Below are positions 16,956 to 25,589 of a stretch of DNA of 64,000 bases, one piece after another. The notes below the pieces were generated by a model, which saw only the letters and a program-made list of their open reading frames with translations, was not told where the DNA came from and did no database searches. Every line of letters starts with the position of its first letter. Position 1 is the stretch's first letter. The position numbers were made by a program, and so were the translations under genes. Source of the stretch: Sphingobacterium humi (GTDB lineage: Bacteria; Bacteroidota; Bacteroidia; Sphingobacteriales; Sphingobacteriaceae); the NCBI RefSeq assembly GCF_009768885.1, contig NZ_WSQA01000009.1, positions 62,001 to 126,000 on the forward strand, in the 5' to 3' direction.

Positions 16956-19893
16956 AATCATTTCCCCTCCCAAACACATAGCCTAGCTTTCGCATACTCA
17001 ATACCTCCACGCTATACACGTCAAACTCTTCCATAACGCGGCCATGCAGCTCGTAGAAGCCATTGCCGAGAAAAGGATACTGCTTCATGACGGGTGGAAA
17101 ATGGACGGTATCCAACCAGTCGCCATCGGCATCGAGGAAGGTGCCGAAGCACATGCGTTCCTTCTTGATGGTTCGGGTTTCTTTCAGCGTGACTAGGCGG
17201 CCGACGATCTTAATCTGCTGGCCCAGCAGCTGAGGCAGCTCACGCACATAATGGGTGCCATGCAGGTGCTGCGGATCGAGGAGCTCATAATAATCCCCGA
17301 CAACAAAGCCCAGTAGGTCCATTTCATCTTTCAGGTCCTCCAGTCTGTCGACATCAAACTTAGGTAGGCTGAATTGCACTTCCTCCGATGCGAAGAGATG
17401 CGCCGGTTCTTCTACCTCGACGCGCTTGGCGCGGAAGTTAGCTTCCCAGAGTAGGGTCTTCTTATCGAGGCCGGTAAAGCGCAGGGCGCCGATACGAATC
17501 AGCAGGTTCAGCTGTTCGGGCTGAGGCTGCAGGCGATGCAACACATCCGATAGGTCTTGGTACGGGCCATGCTGCTGCCGTTCCTCGACGATGCGTTGGC
17601 CAAAGCTCTCCTCCAGGCCTTGCAGGTGGATAAAGCCTACATACACCTGGCTGCCCTCGATATTCGTGAGGTAATCGCTGTGGTTCAGGCAGGGCAGCTG
17701 CACCTCGCCCCCATTGCGCCGCAGCTCATGAAAGTAAAATTCCGTACGGTAGAAGCCTCCAAAGTTATTGATGACGGCCACATAAAACTCCTGCGGATAG
17801 TAGGTTTTCAGGAATAAACTCTGATAGCTCTCCACCGCAAAGGAAGCCGAGTGGCCCTTCGCAAAGGAATAGCCGCCGAAACTTTCCATTTGGCGCCATA
17901 CCTCTGCGGTGACACTTTCTGCATAACCCTGCGCCTGGCAGTTGGCAAAGAACTTGGCCCGCATCAGTTCAAACTTATTTTCTGAGCGGTATTTACCACT
18001 CATGGCACGCCGTAAAATATCGGCTTCCTCCAAGGAGATACCACCAAAATGATGCGCCACCTTAATCACATCCTCCTGATAGACCATCACCCCGAAGGTC
18101 TCTTCCAGCAGCTCCTTCATCTTGGGGTGTAAGTATTCGACCTTATTCCGATCGTGATACCGCTCGATATACTGCTTCATCATCCCCGACTGCGCCACCC
18201 CCGGTCGGATAATGGAACTGGCCGCCACCAAGGTCAGGTAATCTGAACATTTAAGCTTGCCCAGGAGCTGCCGCATCGCGGGGCTCTCGATATAGAAGCA
18301 ACCGATGGTATCGGCCTTTCTGATACGCTCGGCCAAGACAGGGTCGCGCAGAAACTGCTTCACCTGATGGATATCGATGGACTTGCCGCGGTTCTTCTCG
18401 ACCAAAAGCAGGGCATCCTTGATATGTCCCAGACCACGCTGGCTCAGGATATCAAACTTAAAGAGCCCGACCCGATCGGCCTCGAACATATCCATATGCA
18501 GGGTATTGAATCCCTTGGGTGGCATCTCTACAACACCGTATTCATGCAGGGGCTTCTCCGAGATCAACACCCCACCGGCATGCACGCTGATGTGGTTGGG
18601 AAAGTCGACCAGCATGGCGCCATACTTCTGTATCCAACGCTGGATACCGTCTTCGGGATTCCACTCCCTTTGGTTCGCCAGCACGTCGATCTCCGCCTTC
18701 GGCAGCCCGAATACCTTGCCCAGCTCCCGAACAATAGCGCGCCGTTGAAAGGTATTGTACATCCCCAACAGCGACACATGCTGCCGTCCGTAGCGCAGAA
18801 TCATATACTCGAAGATAAAATCTCGATCTTTCCAGCTGAAGTCGATATCAAAGTCTGGAGGGGAAGTACGGTTCGGATTTAGAAAGCGTTCAAAGTAAAG
18901 ATCCAATTCCATGGGATCCACATCGGTAATCCGCAGGCAATAGGCCACGACCGAGTTGGCTCCACTCCCCCGCCCTACATGGTAAAATCCCTGCTCATTA
19001 GCATAGCGAAGGACATCCCAAACAATCAGAAAGTAAGCGTTGAAGCCAGACTGATTGATGATCTTCAGCTCCTTTTCCACGCGCTCCATGGCCTGTTTGT
19101 TCTTGGGGCCATAGCGTTGTCTACAGCCTTCTACTGCCAGCTTCGCCAGCAGTTCCTGATCGCCTTCCACGGAAGCGGTAAAGAATTTCTTATTCTTATC
19201 GACATGGAATTCCATATCGATGCTGCATTGCTGCATCACCTGCATGGTTTTACTGATGACCGATGGGAAACGGGCGAAAGCACCGACTAACACCGACTCT
19301 TCCAGAAAGGTTTCATTGGGGCCGGCAATATCTTCCTTATTCAATTTAGAGAGCAAGGTATTGTTGGCAATAGCCCTTAAGATGCGATGAAGATTGAAGT
19401 TCGCTTTATTCTGATAAGTCACTGGATGCAGAATCACCCAGCAATCGGCATCCAGCTGATCCTGCCAGTCCAGCTTTTGGGTATCCCCAACATCGAGTCC
19501 GATCAATTCTTGGCTTCGCAGGTCGGCAATTGGCGGATGCGCGGCATAAGGATAAATCACCCATACCCGATCCAAAGGGAAGTCAGGACGTTCCGGGAAG
19601 TCTATTTTTCGTTGCTTAAAATACGATAGAAAGCGGTGGATGGCGTGCAGCCCGGCATTATCTTTCGCCAGCAAGACATAGCATAAACGGTTTCCATTGC
19701 GCACTTCCGTCCCGATGATGGGCTTAATCTGGGCCTCCCGACATTTCAACACGAAGTCCCAACAATCGGCGGTAGAGTTAATATTGGTCAGGGCCAGGGT
19801 TTTGATACCTAGCAACTCAGCATGCTCTACCAGCGCCTTAGTAGCATACGTGCCATAATGAAAACTGAACCATGTCTTGCAATTCAAAAACAT
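16954..19893 (-). CDS. dnaE2: DnaE2-like DNA polymerase III alpha subunit (error-prone type)
   Basis: A 979-residue C-family polymerase, shorter than replicative DnaE (about 1160) for lack of the tau-binding end. The palm has GRGSGANS (308-315), catalytic Asp349 and Asp351 in PPDFDIDF, and Asp480 in FKFDIL. A helix-hairpin-helix region and an OB-fold (about 890-965, GQQIKIVGRLVTLKETRTIK) follow. The N-terminal PHP domain lacks the usual HxH metal motif: the position reads NCKTWFSFHYG. This fits the translesion DnaE2 subgroup rather than a proofreading replicase. Likely damage-inducible, since its promoter shares an operator-like dyad with the Y-family polymerase gene downstream at 26.8 kb. 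Confidence 0.85.
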   Translation of the reverse strand: MFLNCKTWFSFHYGTYATKALVEHAELLGIKTLALTNINSTADCWDFVLKCREAQIKPIIGTEVRNGNRLCYVLLAKDNAGLHAIHRFLSYFKQRKIDFPERPDFPLDRVWVIYPYAAHPPIADLRSQELIGLDVGDTQKLDWQDQLDADCWVILHPVTYQNKANFNLHRILRAIANNTLLSKLNKEDIAGPNETFLEESVLVGAFARFPSVISKTMQVMQQCSIDMEFHVDKNKKFFTASVEGDQELLAKLAVEGCRQRYGPKNKQAMERVEKELKIINQSGFNAYFLIVWDVLRYANEQGFYHVGRGSGANSVVAYCLRITDVDPMELDLYFERFLNPNRTSPPDFDIDFSWKDRDFIFEYMILRYGRQHVSLLGMYNTFQRRAIVRELGKVFGLPKAEIDVLANQREWNPEDGIQRWIQKYGAMLVDFPNHISVHAGGVLISEKPLHEYGVVEMPPKGFNTLHMDMFEADRVGLFKFDILSQRGLGHIKDALLLVEKNRGKSIDIHQVKQFLRDPVLAERIRKADTIGCFYIESPAMRQLLGKLKCSDYLTLVAASSIIRPGVAQSGMMKQYIERYHDRNKVEYLHPKMKELLEETFGVMVYQEDVIKVAHHFGGISLEEADILRRAMSGKYRSENKFELMRAKFFANCQAQGYAESVTAEVWRQMESFGGYSFAKGHSASFAVESYQSLFLKTYYPQEFYVAVINNFGGFYRTEFYFHELRRNGGEVQLPCLNHSDYLTNIEGSQVYVGFIHLQGLEESFGQRIVEERQQHGPYQDLSDVLHRLQPQPEQLNLLIRIGALRFTGLDKKTLLWEANFRAKRVEVEEPAHLFASEEVQFSLPKFDVDRLEDLKDEMDLLGFVVGDYYELLDPQHLHGTHYVRELPQLLGQQIKIVGRLVTLKETRTIKKERMCFGTFLDADGDWLDTVHFPPVMKQYPFLGNGFYELHGRVMEEFDVYSVEVLSMRKLGYVFGRGND

Positions 19894-19897
19894 AGTA

Positions 19898-19905
19898 CAA
19901 GATTA
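19898..19905 (-). promoter_or_regulatory. Candidate -7 box of dnaE2
   Basis: Minus-strand TAATCTTG has one mismatch to TAnnTTTG. The operator-like dyad at 19925-19941 would then cover the -33 region. Confidence 0.3.
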
Positions 19906-19924
19906 GTAAAAAGCTTTGATATTT

Positions 19925-19941
19925 TACTAAAAATATTAGCA
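19925..19941. promoter_or_regulatory. Operator-like dyad TACTAA-N5-TTAGCA upstream of dnaE2
   Basis: A pseudo-palindrome with AT-only spacer, 32 bases from the dnaE2 start codon. The same two half-sites with the same 5-base spacing occur before the Y-family polymerase gene at 26804-26820. A second dyad, TTAGTAAAA-N10-TTTTACTAA (19903-19930), overlaps it. Confidence 0.6.
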
Positions 19942-19975
19942 TTTACTCGAAATAAAGAGAGGCTAAAAGTGGGGG

Positions 19976-20968
19976 CTACACATAGACTTTCTGCAACTCA
20001 GGGAGTTCAAGCTGCTGCGTCACAGCAGCGAGCTGGCCATGCCATTCCCATTCAAACTGCATGGATACCGCCAGATGATCGGATAGCGCCTGATCCATCG
20101 CGTTGTTGAACAGCTGCCGCTCGACCTGATAATCGACCGGCTTAAACTTGAGTAACTCACTATCGCGAAAAAAGATCTTGTCCAGGCTCTCTGTATCATT
20201 CGTAAGGGAGAGCATGTGCTGGGCTACGAACTTAGGGATTACTTCCGGATAGCTATCCTTGCGGTAGTAATTGATCCAACCATCGGTCAATCCGGTGGCT
20301 TCCATAAACTCATAGAGGTTATCGCGTTTGTAGGCATAATGGGCATTAAAGTCGCCCATCACGATCAGGGGTTTCCCTTCCGAATGCGTTTGGATATAGT
20401 GCGCCAGCTGTCGGAAGTTCTCCCGTCGGGCGCGGGTGGCTCTCGCCACATCGCTAGAATTGGCATGCACGTTATAGACATCAATCACGATGCCCGGTGC
20501 CAATTGGATCTGGGTAAAGCTAAAGCCTTTCACGGTCCAGCAATCCGGGCCGCTGCAATGCCGCCAGGGAATGCGGTGATAGGCTAAAATAGGGTAATGC
20601 GACAAGGTATTGAGGCCGTCGCCCACTGGAATCTTCCCTTTATGATTTGTTCTAAAGGGATGTTCATTGCGGGAATAGAAGGCCTGATTATAGTTAAAGT
20701 CTTCCTGCACATTAACAATATGAAAGGGTTTTACTTTCTCCCCAATTTCCGCGATACTGTCTTTTCTAGGGGTTTTAGCGGCAGAGATGCCCTGGGGCAG
20801 TCCGGCGATATTGTAGGTCAAAACACGCAGCTCACCATGCAAAAGCAGGTTTTCCTCCTCCGTTTGTTGGTTTGGAAAATCAACGGAGATCAACTTATTC
20901 TTGAGGTTCTTAAAGAGGAACAACAAGACGATAATTAAAACAACAACAATAAATAGAATCGTCATCAA
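19976..20968 (-). CDS. EEP-superfamily phosphodiesterase, sphingomyelinase-like (paralogue 1)
   Basis: A 330-residue protein with an N-terminal membrane anchor (about residues 3-20) and an endonuclease/exonuclease/phosphatase domain: LTYNIAGLP (Asn53), NVQED (Glu89), VYNVHAN, MGDFNAH and LSDHLAVS with the terminal catalytic His. The conserved HCSGPDCWTVKGFSF stretch resembles the region that precedes a KGF motif in neutral sphingomyelinases, so a phospholipid or sphingolipid head group is a more likely substrate than DNA. Activity is inferred. It is 46 bases downstream of its paralogue and probably in the same transcript. Confidence 0.75.
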   Translation of the reverse strand: MMTILFIVVVLIIVLLFLFKNLKNKLISVDFPNQQTEEENLLLHGELRVLTYNIAGLPQGISAAKTPRKDSIAEIGEKVKPFHIVNVQEDFNYNQAFYSRNEHPFRTNHKGKIPVGDGLNTLSHYPILAYHRIPWRHCSGPDCWTVKGFSFTQIQLAPGIVIDVYNVHANSSDVARATRARRENFRQLAHYIQTHSEGKPLIVMGDFNAHYAYKRDNLYEFMEATGLTDGWINYYRKDSYPEVIPKFVAQHMLSLTNDTESLDKIFFRDSELLKFKPVDYQVERQLFNNAMDQALSDHLAVSMQFEWEWHGQLAAVTQQLELPELQKVYV

Positions 20969-21014
20969 TCAAGGGGTTTAAACAATTTACAATCCGATTG
21001 CCCTGTCCTGCCGA

Positions 21015-22007
21015 CTAGTTTATAGCTGGGCTGGCTGCCTCGCGCAGTTGCCAGTCAAAGGCCATAGAAATAGCACAATGGTCGGAAAGAGCGGCTCCAT
21101 GTTCATCTTGGAAGCGTTCCTTTTCCACTTTATAATCTTTCGGCACAAAGCTTAGTTTATCACTGTTACGGAAATAGATCTTATCGATGCTTTCGCAGTT
21201 TTCATGAACCTGCAAGGCATGGCGTGCTTTAAAGTCAGGCTGAAAGGCTGGCAACAGGCCCTGGTTGTTCAGGATAACCCAGGCATCGAGCATACCGCTA
21301 TGTTGATGAAAGCTGCGGACATGGTCCTCGGCGAAGGCATAATGGGCATTAAAATCACCCATAATCAGCACGGCCTGGCAGGCAGACTGTTCCTGCAGGA
21401 AGCTGGCGAACTGTTGCAAGTTCTGCTTGCGCGCTTCTACTGCGGAAGGATTATCCTGCGCCGTAGCATGGATATTATACACATCGATGAAGGCGTCTTT
21501 TGCGAGTTGGATACGGGTATAGCTGAACCCTTTGGGAGTGAGGCAATCGGAGCCGCTGCAATGCGTCCAAGCGACGCGCTTCATCTCTACAATCGGGAAG
21601 CGAGATAAGGTGCTGAGGCCATCGCCGAACGGCACCCCGCCCATGCTTTCACTGCGATAAGGGTGGTTATTGAGCTGATAGAGTTCGTCGTTGTAATTAA
21701 AATCTTCCTGCACATTGACGATATCGAAGGCATCGATGCTTTGACCGATCTGCCGGATACTACGTGCTCGCGGGGTCTTGGCGCTGGAAATAAGCTGCGG
21801 CAGCCCGGCCACATTATAGGTTAGCACCTTAAACTCGCCGGATCGGGCGGCACTCAGGGGCGCTGCTTGCAGGTCGCGACTGGGTCGGGAGGCCCGACTT
21901 TGCTTGGCGCTAAAGAACAAACTCAGCAGGGCTAAGAGGGCGAGGAGGGTGAAGAACCGGAAGTTCCAGGATTTACTTTTAGGCGGGTAAGGAAGATTAA
22001 TCAACAT
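21015..22007 (-). CDS. EEP-superfamily phosphodiesterase, sphingomyelinase-like (paralogue 2)
   Basis: A 330-residue protein, equal in length to its neighbour and with roughly half of aligned positions identical. A hydrophobic segment at about residues 18-33 preceded by Lys/Arg suggests a membrane anchor or signal peptide, followed by an Arg/Ser linker. EEP motifs are complete: LTYNVAGLP, NVQED, VYNIHAT, MGDFNAH, LSDHCAIS. The Cys-containing block HCSGSDCLTPKGFSYT is conserved between the two copies. First gene of the minus-strand pair, preceded by an exact -7 box and facing the glycosyltransferase cluster. Confidence 0.75.
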   Translation of the reverse strand: MLINLPYPPKSKSWNFRFFTLLALLALLSLFFSAKQSRASRPSRDLQAAPLSAARSGEFKVLTYNVAGLPQLISSAKTPRARSIRQIGQSIDAFDIVNVQEDFNYNDELYQLNNHPYRSESMGGVPFGDGLSTLSRFPIVEMKRVAWTHCSGSDCLTPKGFSYTRIQLAKDAFIDVYNIHATAQDNPSAVEARKQNLQQFASFLQEQSACQAVLIMGDFNAHYAFAEDHVRSFHQHSGMLDAWVILNNQGLLPAFQPDFKARHALQVHENCESIDKIYFRNSDKLSFVPKDYKVEKERFQDEHGAALSDHCAISMAFDWQLREAASPAIN

Positions 22008-22031
22008 ATGTATTTCAACGTTGCTCTATTA

Positions 22032-22039
22032 CAAAAGTA
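22032..22039 (-). promoter_or_regulatory. -7 element of the EEP gene pair
   Basis: Minus-strand TACTTTTG is an exact TAnnTTTG, about 25-32 bases before the ATG at 22007. No strong TTTG is seen at -33. Confidence 0.45.
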
Positions 22040-22182
22040 GATGTACACTATAACCTGTATTTTGGTAAATCATTAAACATTTGTTTCGAAAAAAAAACCT
22101 ATTTATTAAGTCGTTACAGTTCCTAAACAGCCCCTTCACCATTCCTTAACAATATCTTATCACCCACTAAATATGAGGGCTT

Positions 22183-22190
22183 TACCTTTA
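22183..22190 (+). promoter_or_regulatory. Candidate -7 element of the GT4-flippase-GT4 operon
   Basis: TACCTTTA has one mismatch to TAnnTTTG and lies 25 bases before the ATG at 22215. It would place the transcript start between the two possible start codons (22173 and 22215) and so favours the second. Confidence 0.3.
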
Positions 22191-22214
22191 CCCGAGTTGA
22201 TAAAATCCTACTGT

Positions 22215-23390
22215 ATGAAAAAAGTTGCCTTTTTCTCCGAAATCATGATTGAAGATTTTGATGGTGCCGCTCGAACGATGTTTCAACTGATTAACCGCAT
22301 AGACAAAAACACCCACACTTATTTCTTTATATACGGCCGCGGGCCATCACAATTCCGAAACTTTCAAAGCCTTCGGGTGCCCACTTTACGCATGCCGATC
22401 AATGAGGATTACTGCTTTGCTATTCCACAATTGGCGAAGAGCAAGCTGGATCAGGCCTTGGATGCCTTTGCGCCGGATGTGATCCATATTGCCACGCCCT
22501 CCCTGTTGGGATTCTACGCATTAAACTACGCCAAGCGCAAGAAAATACCGGTGATCAGTATTTACCACACGCATTTCATTGCTTATATCGCTTATTATTT
22601 ACGTCATTTCAACCCCCTGATCAAGCCCACCCAAAACTGGATGCAGGGAGCTATGCAACGCTTTTACAACCAATGCCAGCAGGTATTGGTACCTACGCAG
22701 GGAATTATGAAGGAGCTGCAGCAGTTGGGCATTGAAGGCGACCGGTTAGCCTTGTGGCAGCGTGGTATAGACAGCAGACTCTTCCACCCCGACAAGCGAA
22801 ACCCGGACTATATTCGGGGCATCAGCCAAAACGACAAGCCCAATATCCTGTTTGCCAGCCGCTTGGTTTGGGAGAAAAACATCAGCACCCTAATCGCTAT
22901 CTATAAACTGCTGGAGCATGAAGGCATGCCCTACAACCTGATTATTGCGGGCGATGGTGCCGCCAAGGGCGATGCGATGCAACAGATGCCGCAGGCTATT
23001 TTCATGGGCAAGTTGAACCACCAGGAACTGGCCAGCCTTTATGCATCGGCGGATGCCTTTGTCTTCACCTCCACCTCCGAAACATACGGCAATGTGGTTA
23101 TCGAAGCCATGGCCTCCGGTCTTCCCTGCGTTATTGCCAATGGCGGTGGCAGCGCCTGTTTGGTCGAGCATGGCCAAACCGGATTTAAATGCACGCCCAA
23201 TAATGCCAAGGAATACCTACATTTCCTCAAGAAGGTCTTAAGCCAGGCCTCCTTACGTGAGGAGCTGATTAGTGCCGGCCTAGCCTATGTTAAACCCCTG
23301 GATTGGGGTCGACTGGCGCAGACCTATTTTGCACAAGTCGATAGCCTTAGCGAAGCGAGCCAGCCAGCATTTGTATGGGCGGCAAGCTAG
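22215..23390 (+). CDS. GT4-family glycosyltransferase
   Basis: A 391-residue retaining glycosyltransferase with GT-B fold. The N-terminal half holds the acceptor-side Rossmann domain (HIATPSLLGFYAL, YHTHF); the C-terminal half has LFASRLVWEKN and the EX7E motif region SETYGNVVIEAMASGLP for binding the nucleotide-sugar. It most resembles lipid-directed mannosyl or glucosyl transferases of the family, but the acceptor is unknown. The ATG at 22215 is chosen since MKKVAFFSEIM is the standard GT4 opening; an ATG at 22173 would add 14 residues. Its last 16 bases overlap the flippase gene. Confidence 0.85.
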   Translation: MKKVAFFSEIMIEDFDGAARTMFQLINRIDKNTHTYFFIYGRGPSQFRNFQSLRVPTLRMPINEDYCFAIPQLAKSKLDQALDAFAPDVIHIATPSLLGFYALNYAKRKKIPVISIYHTHFIAYIAYYLRHFNPLIKPTQNWMQGAMQRFYNQCQQVLVPTQGIMKELQQLGIEGDRLALWQRGIDSRLFHPDKRNPDYIRGISQNDKPNILFASRLVWEKNISTLIAIYKLLEHEGMPYNLIIAGDGAAKGDAMQQMPQAIFMGKLNHQELASLYASADAFVFTSTSETYGNVVIEAMASGLPCVIANGGGSACLVEHGQTGFKCTPNNAKEYLHFLKKVLSQASLREELISAGLAYVKPLDWGRLAQTYFAQVDSLSEASQPAFVWAAS

Positions 23391-24391
23391 TTTCGCGACG
23401 ATCCCTATTGAAGTGGATCCTCTTAAGCATCATCCTGATTTTCATTGGCCTCTTTATTGCCAACACCGATTTCACGGCCACCTGGCAGGCCTTGCGCGGC
23501 ATTGGCTTTCAATTTCTATACCTCATGGCCATCAGTTATGTGGCCTACTTCTTCGGCACCTGGTCCTGGCATGTGTGCTTAGGCGAGGGTCGGTCGAAGA
23601 TTAGCCTACTGCAACTCTTCTGCGTGCGCCAGGTTGGGGAAACCGTGGGACAATACAACCCGACCAGCATTATCGGCGGCGACTTGCTGAAAGCCGAGTT
23701 GCTGCAGCCCTATCACATTCCACAGCGGCAGGCCCTGCATAGCGTTGCCCTCTCGCGCATCACGACGGTACTTTCTCAAGTATGCTTATTGCTGTTGGCC
23801 AGCCTCTGGCTCTTGTTCCAGGCTAGCCATAGCCCCAGCTTAAGCAGCCTTATTCCCTATCTATCCTGCTTTATTGGGCTTTTGATTTTATTTCATATCC
23901 TATTCTTTTACTGGTTATTGCGGAAAGCTCCTGCGGTTGCAGGCGGCGCAGCAAGCCAGTCGCAGTCCTTTTGGCGGCGCTGGATGAAACGCCTGCAATT
24001 GCTGCTGCAAGACATCCGAAACAGCTACCAAACCAATCCCAAGCTGTTTTGGCAGTCTTACCTGTTGGCGACCATCCATTGGTTAATCGGCAGCTTGGAG
24101 TTCTACCTGATCCTCCATTTACTGGGCTACCCCATTCAACTCATGGAAGGTTTACTGCTTGATATGAGTGTTATTGCGTTCAAAAGCTTGGGTGCTTTTA
24201 TTCCCGGGCAGCTGGGGGTAGAAGAATTAGGCAACAAGCTCTTATTGGGGATGCTTGGCATTGGCTCCGGCACGGTATGGATTACGGTTTCCATACTTCG
24301 GCGGGCGCGTCAGCTAGCTTGGATAGGCCTTGGTTTTATCCTTTATTTTTTCCTAAAAAAAGACCTCAAACATGTCCACAACGAAGCCTGA
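23375..24391 (+). CDS. Lysylphosphatidylglycerol synthase TM-domain (AglD/UPF0104) membrane protein
   Basis: A 338-residue protein with about eight hydrophobic segments and Arg-rich loops, matching the PF03706 membrane domain without the catalytic MprF half. Such stand-alone proteins accompany glycosyltransferases and are thought to help flip or process lipid-linked sugars. Conserved-looking stretches are GETVGQYNPTSIIGGDLLKAELL (about 88-110) and GQLGVEELGNKLL (about 279-291). It overlaps the GT4 genes on both sides (16 and 20 bases), so the three products are probably made together. Confidence 0.75.
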   Translation: MGGKLVSRRSLLKWILLSIILIFIGLFIANTDFTATWQALRGIGFQFLYLMAISYVAYFFGTWSWHVCLGEGRSKISLLQLFCVRQVGETVGQYNPTSIIGGDLLKAELLQPYHIPQRQALHSVALSRITTVLSQVCLLLLASLWLLFQASHSPSLSSLIPYLSCFIGLLILFHILFFYWLLRKAPAVAGGAASQSQSFWRRWMKRLQLLLQDIRNSYQTNPKLFWQSYLLATIHWLIGSLEFYLILHLLGYPIQLMEGLLLDMSVIAFKSLGAFIPGQLGVEELGNKLLLGMLGIGSGTVWITVSILRRARQLAWIGLGFILYFFLKKDLKHVHNEA

Positions 24392-25589
24392 AATTCTCTT
24401 TGTCAGCCATAAATATCCCCCGGCTACCGGCGGTATGGAAAAGCAGAGCTACGAGCTTATCCAAGGTGTCTCTGTCTTAAGCAAGGTGCATTACCTGGTC
24501 TATAAAAAAGGGAAAGGCAGTCTTTTACGGTTCTTTTGGAGCTTAAACAAGCAGATCCTACAGCTGCTGAAGGCACATCCGGGCATTCAGCTTATCCATT
24601 TCAACGATGGGCTGTTGGCTGCTGTGGCACTCTTCCACCGGGGTTATGCCCATATCAAACGGGCTGTCACCATCCACGGATTGGATGTGGTCTTTCCGCT
24701 GCCCTATTTTCAACAACATATCCTTCCCAAGTTCAACCGTTACGATCTTATTATTGCGGTTAGCGAGGCCACGGCGCAGGCGGCTATTGCCCGGGGCATA
24801 CAGCCGGAGAAAGTGCAAGTCATCAACAATGGTGTCGACCGGCAGCTGGCACAGCAGGGCTTATCTCGGGAGCTGCTTGCCCAGCGCTATCCTGTGCTGC
24901 AGACCGGCAAGCCCTATATGCTTACGCTGGGACGCCCGGTAAAGCGCAAGGGCTTCTCCTGGTTGCTAGACAAGGTGTGGCGCGATATGCCCGGCGATGT
25001 GCTGCTCTTGATGGTTGGCCCCTTTCAGCAAAGGGCGCCATTGTCAGAAAAACTGCTCCAGCTGCTCCCGCGCAGCTGGCGACACCTGCTCAGCTTATTC
25101 CTAGGCTATCCTTCCGATGCGCGGGCCATCCGGAAGCTGCTCCGCGATCCGCAGCTTGCCCCAAGGCTGCAGCATTTGGGCAAGGTGCCCTTAGCCGAGC
25201 TACAAGCCCTACTGGCACATGCCTCGGCCTTCCTGATGCCCAATATTGAAGTACCCGGCGATATGGAAGGCTTTGGTTTAGTGTGCCTGGAGGCTTCTTT
25301 GGCGGGCAGTTTAGTGCTTGCCGCCCGAACGGAGGGCATTTGCGATGCCATTCGCCATCAGCAAAACGGCTTGCTATTGCCCAGTGGCGATGCGCAGGCC
25401 TGGAAAGCACAGCTACAGCAGGTATTTGCTGCCCCCGCCTATTATAACCAGCAGCGCCAAGCCTTCCAAGCCTATTCGGCGGCGCATTATAGTTGGGAGG
25501 AGATGGCCCAGGCCTACTTGGTGGCCTTCCAAGGCTGTTGCCAGCCCTCCTTGTCTGCTTCCGGCGCAGCAGCACGGCAAGCCATTTAA
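24372..25589 (+). CDS. GT4-family glycosyltransferase
   Basis: A 405-residue GT-B glycosyltransferase. The N-terminus has the glycine-rich YPPATGGMEKQSYEL (about 14-28) and TIHGLDVVFP acceptor-domain motifs; the C-terminal half has INNGVDRQLA, LGRPVKRKGFSWLL and the donor-binding pair of Glu in EGFGLVCLEASLAG. The 3' half is noticeably GC-rich and Ala/Gln/Leu-rich compared with most of the window. Starts 20 bases inside the flippase gene and ends overlapping the stop of the convergent Y-family polymerase gene by 4 bases. Confidence 0.85.
   Translation: MSTTKPEILFVSHKYPPATGGMEKQSYELIQGVSVLSKVHYLVYKKGKGSLLRFFWSLNKQILQLLKAHPGIQLIHFNDGLLAAVALFHRGYAHIKRAVTIHGLDVVFPLPYFQQHILPKFNRYDLIIAVSEATAQAAIARGIQPEKVQVINNGVDRQLAQQGLSRELLAQRYPVLQTGKPYMLTLGRPVKRKGFSWLLDKVWRDMPGDVLLLMVGPFQQRAPLSEKLLQLLPRSWRHLLSLFLGYPSDARAIRKLLRDPQLAPRLQHLGKVPLAELQALLAHASAFLMPNIEVPGDMEGFGLVCLEASLAGSLVLAARTEGICDAIRHQQNGLLLPSGDAQAWKAQLQQVFAAPAYYNQQRQAFQAYSAAHYSWEEMAQAYLVAFQGCCQPSLSASGAAARQAI

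Noticed and set aside
25090..25575. 161-codon minus-strand frame inside the second GT4 gene
   Set aside because: The GC-rich stretch keeps opposite frames open; the plus-strand frame carries the glycosyltransferase motifs.
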